Source of the DNA: Clytia hemisphaerica
Lineage: Eukaryota > Cnidaria > Hydrozoa > Leptothecata > Clytiidae
Assembly (NCBI GenBank): GCA_902728285.1
Contig: CACVBU010000359.1
Location: 2,704,386 to 2,768,385 of the forward strand
Direction of reading: 5' to 3'
Length of the DNA stretch: 64,000 nt
Shown here: piece by piece, positions 21,590-37,266 of the stretch
How the letters are laid out: each line of letters opens with the position of its first letter
Position numbering within the stretch: position 1 is the first letter of the stretch
The notes under the pieces: generated by a model
What the model was told of the DNA's origin: nothing
Databases searched by the model: none
What the model saw: the letters and a program-made list of their open reading frames with translations, nothing else
Position numbers and translations under genes: made by a program

Positions 21590-22915
21590 TCTTTTTATTT
21601 ATTTATTTTTTATTTATTTATTTATAGAAGTGTATTTCTCAGGTCTATTGACCTCTATGAAACAATTTTACATCTTTACAATTTATAGATCTTATCATTC
21701 CATTCGTTTGTCAATTCTGTCATAGAGTTTTACAGTTAGGCACCTTGGCCTCTAACCCACTCTTCTTACAATCATGTTGTTTCCGTCGTAAATTTCTTTA
21801 AATAGAGTTTAGTCCTAGGACTACCTCTCACTTTCCATATATGACTCTTGTCTTCTTCTTTCGATGTTTTTTCTTTTGCTTTATGATGCCATTGTTTTAT
21901 TATCTCGCGTTCTTTCCTTGAAAAATCGTCTGATACTCTAAAATCATCGTCTTTATTTAGTTTGTGGGCTGATGCAAGTATCCTAATCCTTTCTTCTTCA
22001 CTCTTGAGAGTAACTTTTAATGGTCTCCATCGTTCATTTGTATACATTTCATCTTTACGAGCACCTATGCGTTCTACCTTGATTATCGTCACATCAAAAC
22101 CCATTTGTTGTTTCAGTGTTCTTTCTATAAAATCTTTGTCGCCAACTCGTTGCTCTTCTTCGTTTTCGTGCTTGTTTTCACCTAAATCATGCTTGATCTT
22201 GGTTGATTTGAGCCAACGCTCCTCTTCATTCACTGATTTGATGAAACTTTTTATGGTCACCTCTTGTTTTTGTAGATCTTCTTTGGTGACTTCTGCATAT
22301 GATTGTTTTTTTGTTTCTGTGTTGTTGAGTTGTGTTTCAGATCGTTTGTTGTTCCGTTCTTTGTTGACGTCTTTTTTACTCATTAGCTTCTCGACTTTCC
22401 TTTCTAGAGAGGTTATTCTCTCATTGAAACCTAATTTCAATTCGTGATGTTCATCTTTATCTGCTTCCTTCGTTGTAATGTTACTGCAAGCTTTTTGTCT
22501 GCTTGTTTTAATCCTCTCAAGTAAGAGTGGCGTTATTGTAACACAATTTCCACATTCGAAGCGCCGGCTTTTATATTGCAGACAAAGCTGAATCTGATAG
22601 GCCGGGAGCTCAGAGCAAGCATAATGGACAAGTCTATCACATCTCCTACATTGTAAGGTGTCGTTATTTGCTATGATGGTGTTTGTTAAACAGTTATTGG
22701 GTGTGCAATATCCATATTTTTGTTGAATTTCCTTGTTAGAATTTTCGTTGATTTCCGCCATATTGTTGCATTTTCAGGATCGTGGCAGCACAGAAAAAAA
22801 TTGACGTCAAATGATATATGTCTATGTCTAGCCTGTCTCATGTTTTCATTCTAATCGAAGTTTTCACTGAGTTAAACACGTTACTTCTTTTATAAATTGT
22901 TTCTACTTAATTATG
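21590..22915 (-). mobile_element. ORF1-only non-LTR retrotransposon copy (about 1.3 kb)
   Basis: On the minus strand a unit runs from about 22915 through one intact ORF (22761-21772), a 3' UTR of about 150 bp and a TAAATAAATAAA tail at 21590-21630. Paralogous sequence on each side (21395-21590 and 22915-22965) is contiguous in the second copy at about 23225-23500, so the unit is an insertion. No reverse transcriptase or endonuclease ORF lies between ORF1 and the tail. The exact 5' border and target duplication are unclear because of T-rich flanks. Confidence 0.7.
21772..22761 (-). CDS. LINE ORF1-type protein: PHD-like zinc finger, coiled coil, RRM-like domain
   Basis: Intact 329-aa ORF. A C4HC3 zinc finger is visible at residues 19-73 (Cys19, Cys24, Cys38, Cys41, His46, Cys49, Cys70, Cys73), the PHD pattern found in ORF1 proteins of some CR1/L2/Rex-like LINEs. 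A charged, probably coiled-coil stretch follows at about 100-150. An RRM-like segment comes at about 215-275 (FDVTIIKVERIG, then RPLKVTLKSEEERIRILASA), then a basic tail. ORF1 proteins of this kind bind element RNA and oligomerise in the RNP; that role is inferred from the layout. The frame has no stop or shift, so the copy is young, under selection, or host-used. The start Met at 22761 gives the full zinc finger. Confidence 0.8.
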   Translation of the reverse strand: MAEINENSNKEIQQKYGYCTPNNCLTNTIIANNDTLQCRRCDRLVHYACSELPAYQIQLCLQYKSRRFECGNCVTITPLLLERIKTSRQKACSNITTKEADKDEHHELKLGFNERITSLERKVEKLMSKKDVNKERNNKRSETQLNNTETKKQSYAEVTKEDLQKQEVTIKSFIKSVNEEERWLKSTKIKHDLGENKHENEEEQRVGDKDFIERTLKQQMGFDVTIIKVERIGARKDEMYTNERWRPLKVTLKSEEERIRILASAHKLNKDDDFRVSDDFSRKEREIIKQWHHKAKEKTSKEEDKSHIWKVRGSPRTKLYLKKFTTETT

Positions 22916-22974
22916 TAGGAATAAAGATAAAGGGATAATGATAATTGAATACTATCCACCATAGTTTCTAGAGG

Positions 22975-23220
22975 GGTCAAGACACCCCCCCTTAGGTAAG
23001 AGGAGCCCCCCCCCCCTTAAGTGCTAACCCCCCCTTAGGAAATTCATTTAAAATTTCATAACCCCCCCCTAGAAAATCAGTATAAATGAGACGATTGAAA
23101 TTTAGCATAATTCAAGGAAGATCCTCCTTATCTAAGAAGAACCCCCCCCCCTAGGTAAGATGACCCCCCCCCCCTTAACTGGCAACCCCCCCTCAGGAAA
23201 GTCATACTTTTAACACCCCC
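22975..23220. repeat. C-tract-rich repeat block
   Basis: Runs of 6-12 C separated by TTAGG(A/T)AA-type spacers on the plus strand. It interrupts the duplicated unit between 22965 and about 23225, so it was probably inserted or expanded there. Clean inverted ends were not found. Confidence 0.5.
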
Positions 23221-23503
23221 CTTGCAGTGTAGCCCTAACTCTTCACACAAAAATTACGGGAAACGCATGTTTAGGCTTTGTACCCTATGCTGCACTCAAG
23301 CACTAAGCCAAAGTCCCGCAAAGGCGGGACAAAAGTCAGTTTTTTGAAGTTTGCAAAAAAACGCCACATAGAAGATCTTTCAAATTCAGTATGTGAATAG
23401 GAGCAGTAAAAAATACAATTTTTCTATTTTTCCTTTTTTTTGCAAAAGTTCTAGGAATGAAAATAAAGGGATAATGAATGGTAATTGAATACTATCCATT
23501 GAT

Positions 23504-23925
23504 GACCCGCAGCACTATCGTAAACCTAGAATCGCTTCGTGTACTCTTCGCTTGAGAAAATGATTGACAGATTGAAGTTTTTCACCCTCGCACGAGTTCG
23601 CGGAGCGTTCTCGGCTCAATCCTCGGACCGCGCTAAAAATGGTAGACTGAGCTGTGATACATCATTTCGATGGAAGTTGTTGGAATGTTTACAAGGCTCT
23701 TGACAGAAAATCGTTTGTTTTATTGTCAATGATAACAGTGCGGTTATTAATTTTGTTAGATCTGACAAATTGATTTGATGTTTGTAAGTGCACTTTATAG
23801 TTTTGATTCCCATTGAAGAATCATATTCTGGTTTTCATGTTATTAGATGCTGGTTTAGAGCTTTAGGTCTACACTGCCTTGCTTTTGGTTCATCCAAACC
23901 CAAGACTCCCCCCCCCCCTAAATGC
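23504..23925. repeat. Segmental duplication, short copy (empty-site copy)
   Basis: From GCACTATCGTAAACCTAGAA to the GTTATTAGATGCTG region this copy aligns with 25453-27215. It lacks three insertions that split the other copy and so serves as the internal pre-insertion reference. Confidence 0.8.
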
Positions 23926-23968
23926 ACTAACTATGTCCATGATGATCAGCGGCACTATCGTAAAGCTA

Positions 23969-25452
23969 GCCTGGGAATCCAAGCTCTTAATCTTAGAAAA
24001 AACAAAAAATACCTCACCTCACAAAGTTCTAAGATTATAGAGCTTGGTGCAGGTAGATAAGTCTGACACAGAATGTTATAAACAGTCTGTGTGTGAACCC
24101 TTGTTGACAGACTTTCTAAACTTTGGAAACCCAGGCAAACACACATAATCAAGGCGAACCCTAAAAATATTTTTGTTTCCGGTCCACCGGGTGACGAAAA
24201 AAACACTCACCCGGCCGGCCGCAAAAAATTTTTTTTTGCTAAATTTCGATCCTAAACTTTATTTTTTAAAGCACTCGTAGAAGTTAAAATGATGGTCTTC
24301 TTTACCTTAAATCTGTAGTAACTTGACACCGCTACAGGCTTCGGTAAAAGAAAAATTCACGTGTGATCATCGCATGCCTAGATTTTGATTTATAGTGGTC
24401 TAAGCGTGCGATTATTCAAATACTTAATTTTCATCGTTTATATTTTCAACTGTGTTACAATATCTCTAAGAACTGGACACTCTCTTTCATTTTGAATATT
24501 TATCTTCAATTGCTAAAGGCTCCAAACTGTGATTACGAAGTGAACTTTTTTGAGAAAAAAGTAGAGTGAGAGAAACATTTCCCCAATTTTTTAAATCCTC
24601 ACTTTATGAATGTTTCTTTTTATTTTACTCACAAGTCAGCATGATTCCTTTTATAAAAACAAAGCTGTTTACTTACTGAAAAGTCCCCACTTTGTGAATG
24701 TTTCTATTTATTTTACTCACAAATCAGCATGATTCTTTTATAAAAACCAAGTTGTATATAAAAAAAAAACATTCTTAAAGGTTGAGTTGCAAGCAAGAAT
24801 TAACAAAAACAATGCAGGGTTTAGTTTGAGATGAATAAAATTTCATTTCTATAACAATGATCGGCGTGCATTTTACAGTAGAATATAAAAATCACATGCG
24901 ATAAATCACACGCCTCAAAAACTGATTCACGAAAGTTTTCCAAACAAACAAACTAACCCTAACCATAACGATGATGTGCGAAAAAAAATGCGGCCGGGTG
25001 ACGACGAAATAAATTTTCACCCGGCCGGTGGACCGGAAACAAAAATTTTTTTCGGGTTCGCCCAACTTACCATAAAAACTCCTCCACAAGCTCTAAAGAC
25101 TTTCAAAGCTACTAAAAACCACATCAAAACATCAGCCACCTGCAGCCACATGTATTTAGACTTCCAGCCAACAGCCATTTTGTTTCGAAATGAATCTATG
25201 TTTTCATTTTCATTTGTTTTGCTTTTTTCTGCAGAGTCAGCTTTTTCAATAAATCATGCGCGCGCATCGAAATTATCAAAATGCGCGCGAAAGTACTGCC
25301 AAGTAATACGCCGAAAGCTGGCCAATCAGGCCGAACCTGCATTGCAGGGAAAAATCTCCCTGCAGGCGAGTTACCTGCGCCAAGCGTTAAACAAGCAGCA
25401 AAAATATCATAAACTAGACTGTGTAAAAAGTTTAACGCTTGGATTTCCAGGC
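23969..25452. mobile_element. GCCTGG...CCAGGC element (1484 bp) with 13-bp target duplication
   Basis: Ends GCCTGGGAATCCAAGC and GCTTGGATTTCCAGGC are inverted. The 13-bp tatcgtaaagcta flanks both sides (23956-23968 and 25453-25465). The paralog at 23514-23530 carries this target once. The right part is GC-rich (gcgcgc runs, 25255-25300). It contains the nested element at 24153-25062. No transposase ORF was recognised. Confidence 0.8.
24153..25062. mobile_element. GGCGAACCC inverted-repeat element (910 bp), nested
   Basis: Termini GGCGAACCC and GGGTTCGCC extend inward through TTTTTGTTTCCGGTCCACCGG on both sides, then diverge around CACCCGGCCGG. The 3-bp CAA flanks both ends. A tandem duplication of about 94 bp (AATGTTTCT...CAGCATGATTC) lies inside at 24600-24770. 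It is PIF/Harbinger-like by size of the duplication, with no coding capacity. Confidence 0.75.
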
Positions 25453-25648
25453 TATCGTAAAGCTAGAATCGCATCGCGTACTCTTCGCTTGAAAAAATGA
25501 TTAACAGATTAAATTTTTCACCCACGCGGGAGCTCGCGGGCGTTCTGCGAGCGTTCTCTGCTCAATTCTCAGACCGTGTTAAAAATGGTAGACTCAGCAG
25601 TGACAGATCATTTCGTTGGAAGTTGTTGTAATGTTTACCAGACTCTTG

Positions 25649-26747
25649 CAGTTACATCAAAATGCCTCGAAAATGTCAATATGAAAATTGCGTAATCAGA
25701 AAACGTATGTCTCGCTCATTATAAAAACGCTGAGACAAACTTTCCATAATTGGATTGTAACATCGAGTTAAGTCTCTTTTGTTAAGTCACTAGGGGGTAA
25801 ATTAAATAAAACAGACCTTGATAAATTTATCGTTCGTTTCAACTTGACGATTCGTTTAAAACTCAGCCTCCTAAATATTTGGGGTAGGTAAAATATGTAC
25901 AAAGAAATTCATACTTTTCCAACCCGGCAAATCTTTAAAAAAGAAGCAAACAATAAAATATATATAATTACCCTTTTACCCTAATTACCCTTTCCAAATA
26001 AACATCTTCGGTGGCGAGCGTAGTCTACTCTGACGTAATTGTAAAATTTATGTGATGGGAGTTTGACATAGTAATGTAATGTTGTTTGGGGAATTATGAA
26101 GTTCTCTGGAATTTCGATTGCATTTATTCAGGTTGATTTTTTATGACTTCTAATGGTACTTTTTCTAACGAGTTTGATTAGGCGACAATCTAAAATATGT
26201 TCTGTTCACGTCATAAAACATTTTCAAATCCAGTCGGTCGGTCGGTAGTAAATTTTGTCGGGTTTTTTAATTCTAGCAAATCCCGAAGAATCAAGTCGGT
26301 AATCAACAAAATCTCTTGCCGCCATCTTTGATTTGCCAAATTAAATGCGCGCGCGCATGTGTGAACCTTAAAAGCAGACCTTATTTTCGGTTCTCGGGGG
26401 TATTGGCCCTACCGCGTCACCGAATTTCAACTTGAAAATTTCAATAAGGGTACATGAAAAAACTCAAACGGGACTCAATGTGGGTTAAGTAAATAAAAAC
26501 TCGTAGCGAATGACGATTCAAAGAAATGCTTAGCTATCAAAAACTTTTTCCAACATTTTTCCGACTTGTTCGACTCTGGATTTATGTTTTGAAGGTGAGT
26601 CGGTCGGGCGACGCGAACGGAACATATTTTAGATAGCCGCTCTACTCTGTTCTCACACGTTTATGTCCTTTTTTTTTCGCGTCCTTTTCCGTGATTACTT
26701 TTATTTATATTTTTAAAGACAGGTAAGAAGGCATATTGATGTAACTG
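25649..26747. mobile_element. CAGTTACATCAA inverted-repeat element (1099 bp) with 5-bp target duplication
   Basis: Ends CAGTTACATCAAAATGCCT and AGGCATATTGATGTAACTG are inverted. The 5-bp tcttg flanks both ends (25644-25648 and 26748-26752), and the paralog at about 23694-23705 has it once (GGCTCTTGACAG). A second inverted pair lies inside (AATCTAAAATATGTTC near 26190 and its inverse near 26620), together with CGGTCGGTCGG-type repeats. No ORF is recognised. Confidence 0.85.
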
Positions 26748-26821
26748 TCTTGACAGAAAATCTTTTGTTTTATTATCAATAATGACAGCGCCGTTATTAA
26801 TTTTACTAGATCTGATATATT

Positions 26822-27128
26822 GGGCTATTCCATTTTTAAACCATACAGGGGTATTGACGAACTTTTCCAGGGGGGTCTGAGCCTTGATTTTCCAAGGTGT
26901 TTTTGGTCATTTTCAGATTTTCCAAGGGGGTTATTAAAGGTTTCCAGGGGGTTCTCCCCTCCTAAACTGGCATCAATAGTCACTTTCCAGGCCCTCTTTC
27001 ACAAAATTTTATTTTCCAGGGGTATCAACTCCTAATTTCCAGGGGATAGTTTGCTATCAAAAATTTCCAGGGGGGTTAGTGAAAAAATTTCGTCAATACC
27101 CCTGTACAATTTTTTTTTGGAATAGCCC
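26822..27128. mobile_element. GGGCTATTCCA MITE (307 bp)
   Basis: Ends GGGCTATTCCA and TGGAATAGCCC are inverted, with a second conserved block ACAGGGGTATTGACGAA in both arms. ATT flanks both sides. The interior repeats TTTCCAGGGG several times. It is absent from the paralogous copy near 23770. Confidence 0.8.
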
Positions 27129-27240
27129 ATTGTGTTAATAGTTTTGATTCTCATTGAATGAATAATCATATTCTATAGTTTTCATGTTATTAGATGCTGT
27201 TTTAGAGCTTTAGAGCTGGCCTGCATGTACGCATGTGTTG

Positions 27241-27977
27241 TGTCAACTTGTCAGCATTGTGTTGTTGTAAAGGAAAAGATAAAAGAGGTAAGATAAGACT
27301 AGCCTAGACGAGTCATTCATTTGAGGGCTATGCATGTTAGCCTCCACTGATGCAAGTTACCCACTCTCACGGTACCACAGCGCCACTCTTGCAGCAAAAA
27401 AGGAAGTCAAAAGCTCAAAAAAAAGAAGTCAAAAGAATAATAAGTTATAAACCTGGATTTCCCTTTTGTCGATTGTTTGAGATCCTTATGAGATCAGAAA
27501 TGGAGGTAGTAATGTCAATTTGGTAGAAGAGGGAAGAGCTAGATCCCTGGATGGCTGTAAGCTGTAAGGCATGTGGAAAAACATCCATGCACGTGCTGGA
27601 AGTGAGAGGTCAGACATGATATTCTGATATTGATTGTGGATCATCTTCAACATGGCAAATTTCGCGCCTGATTTGAAGCTAAAAATCATCCATTTCACGT
27701 GCATCATTCCGAAACAAAAATTACGGAACAATCCGAAAATCTACGGGAAATTGAAAAGTTTGGACCACAATAGGAAAAGAAAGACGAAGAAACCGAAGAA
27801 ACAGGAAACATCCTCAACATGGCGTTTCAAATTTGACAGGGATCCTCGATTATCCCAAAAAACCCTCAAAAAACACATTTACACCAAAGTTACTTATCCT
27901 TTAGAAAATCTCTAAGTAATACACCTTTTGTTTCGACCGTAGTCGCGCGGTCAGGTCATGCCACTTTTTGTTATTTA
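27241..27977. other. Intergenic; small ORF at 27634-27915 of unknown status
   Basis: The 93-codon ORF is very basic and lysine-rich (KRKTKKPKKQ) with no domain recognised. Part of 27300-27370 (TCCACTGATGCAAGTTACCC) recurs at 44245-44270, so the stretch contains repeat-derived DNA. Confidence 0.4.
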
Positions 27978-27987
27978 ATTTACCACC

Positions 27988-28324
27988 CGGGGGGGGCACT
28001 GGGTTTGCGGACTGACGGTATGTGCGGGCCAAAAATTGGCTTTTAAAATTGCACCCTTACAGTGCAGCAAAAATCAGTGAAAATCATACCCTTAGAGTGC
28101 ATTTTCCCCCAAATTATCGATCCCTTTCGTGCAAAAAATGGTCAAAATTCTAGCATTTTTGGTCAAAATATCTAGATTTTTCAAGAATTTTCTGAAATTT
28201 CTACCCTTACAGTGCATCTCTAGTTTTTCCAACCCTTACAGTGCATTTGAGGTGCCTTGAAAAAGACACCCTTAGTGCCCGCACATACCCGTCAGTCCTT
28301 TTGCCCAGCTGCCCCCCCCCCGGG
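27988..28324. mobile_element. CGGGGGGGG element (337 bp) with about 10-bp target duplication
   Basis: G-tract termini are followed in both arms by GGACTGACGG and TATGTGCGGGC. The 10-bp atttaccacc flanks both ends (27978-27987 and 28325-28334). The interior has repeated CCCTTACAGTGCA words. The long duplication suggests a Mutator-like mechanism (inference). Confidence 0.8.
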
Positions 28325-28334
28325 ATTTACCACC

Positions 28335-29995
28335 CTAAACTACTGAATGGTGGTTCTGGTATGCCAAAAAAAACAAAAACGTTTTTACCACTCAATACTG
28401 ACGGTAATCGAACGTTTTGATTGGGTAAAAAATAATCAGATTTGAGTATTGTAATTTTGTGATTTCATGACAAAAGAACTGCATAAAAATTAAAGAAAAT
28501 CCAATTTAGGTAAAAGAGAAACTTCGAGATTTTCTTAAGCCATTAATTAACAAGAAATTGAGTTTCAGATTTTTCGAAAACCATCAGCACGAACAATCGT
28601 ACAAGGTCCATTTTAGGGCTCAAAGTTGCATCAAGTCCATCAATTAAATAATGAAGCAAGTGGCTATGGGTCCCTCTGGGTGCGAGATTGGGTTTAAAGC
28701 TCAATATAACAACACAAATTAATTTCTTTGATTAAAAACAATTTTATTGAGAAGGGGTTTACATATCATCAGCACTTTTTTTTGATAGAGACAAGAAAAA
28801 ATTCATAAAATAAAAGAACTGACAAAAATACACGATGCGGTAGTTATGAAAGGAGTTTAAATTTTTTGGTTTGGACAAGTACACTATTTTTTTTTACAAG
28901 AACCAGTAGATTTTGATGAGGCTGGGCTTTGTTCTTATTCTTTTAGTGATTTTGAGCCTTATTGTTATTTATAAAATTGTTCTTATAAAAGAAAAAGAGT
29001 GTTAATGAGAAGGTCTGGTAACCAATACAATCTTTCAAACTCCTTCAATAAACATCACATGAAATACTTTGAAAAAGTGAAAATTTCTATATAAAAACAT
29101 TATGTAAACTGATAAAGTTTGAATAACAAAGGACAGAAAAAACAAAACAAAATAAAGCAAATAAAATTGTCCCTTTCAATAATATAATATACATCATCAG
29201 TTTAATAAAATTCCTTATTAGATGGTTATACATAATAGATTAGAAATTATATTTAGATTTTGAGTTGTTTCCACTTATCAGAATTATTGATCTTTAAAAT
29301 AATTTTTACGGACAGTTCGAAATAGCGGACATACTGTTCCATAGCCCGGACGGTGCCCTGGTATTGAAATTTTCTGTATGTACTTCTGCATTACACATTA
29401 CAATTCTATATGATTAAATTTCCTTAGGAGGAGGTTTCCAGAAATGGAATTACCAATAAAATGCACGAAAAGTTTCTCTTCTATTGATTACTCGAGCGCC
29501 TGTAGCTATAGCGAAATACTAAGCCTTAAATGTTATTAAAGCCACCTTTCTCAACAGCTTGATAAACTCAAAATAACACGTTTCCGCAGAAAATAGATAG
29601 ATATTCCTTAAAAACTTGTGCACAGTGCATTAGTACAATACTTAACCAAAAAAATTAAAATCATATCCTTCTCGCTATAATATCATTACGTTGTTATTTA
29701 TCCACAAAAACATAATATACTATGTTATAATAGTACTACGAAAACATAACACAGTTTTCTTACATTGCTTGCTACTACATTCATGCTATAATAGTGTTAC
29801 TACCTCTTTTTTTTAAAAAACAAAGCCGCTTGACTATATACAACTGAAAAACCAAAAAACACATTCTCGACGCATCGAGGTCCAATTTTTTCTTTACATA
29901 TACATATGATACATACGTTTTTATGTTTCATTTATTTTTTATTTGATTTTTATTCATTCGGTAGTGATTATGTTGACTAAAAGTCATCCATCACT
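28335..29995. other. Intergenic and probable PP1 3' UTR, no other feature seen
   Basis: Very AT-rich. Minus-strand AATAAA candidates occur at about 29931-29936 and 28743-28748, so the PP1 transcript could end at either. A short GTTCTTAT-rich stretch at 28920-29010 resembles the GTTCTTAAC repeat family. Confidence 0.4.
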
Positions 29996-36848
<6,853 letters not shown>

Positions 36849-37030
36849 AATACCTTATTACACAAATATTACTTGTCATTTTACTAACACGAATTGAAAA
36901 ATTTTGTGTTAATAAAAAACCCCATAATCAAAACCAGCCATGGTGTCCTTGAAAAAGCAATAGAATTCTTGTTAATTTTTGGAGTGAGAATTTCAAGGCC
37001 GTTGAATACTTGCCTAGTAATATTTGTAAA
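36849..37030. repeat. TTATTACAC MITE relative
   Basis: TACCTTATTACACAAATATTAC at the left, and inverse matches to the 9539-9590 arm (TTTCAAGGCCGTTGAATACTT, CTAGTAATATT) at the right. Termini are partly degraded. Confidence 0.5.
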
Positions 37031-37266
37031 TATTGGGCTGGTCTCATTGAAGGTAAATCAAAAGTCAGACACCAGACATTAAACACTAGAAAACCATTCT
37101 AATAACATAATAACCCTTTAGATAATAAAAAAGAATTTTCCAGCCTTGACAGACAAAAACATTTTTGATCCTCCAAGTAGGAGGTACTGCTTTCAGCTCC
37201 TAATAAACCAGTGAGAAATAACTTCAAAGAAAAGAACAATTGAGGAGAAAAAATTTAAATCACCCT

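Larger units (their letters stand above)
23927..27240. repeat. Segmental duplication, long copy loaded with insertions
   Basis: Same unit as 23504-23925, expanded from about 0.4 to 3.3 kb by elements at 23969-25452 (with 24153-25062 inside it), 25649-26747 and 26822-27128. Between the insertions the two copies align base by base with moderate divergence. Confidence 0.8.

Noticed and set aside
21962..22447. 161-codon plus-strand ORF
   Set aside because: It is the antisense shadow of the LINE ORF1 gene, with no domain of its own.
24976..25500. 174-codon plus-strand ORF
   Set aside because: It spans the termini of two nested mobile elements and has no domain; chance open frame.
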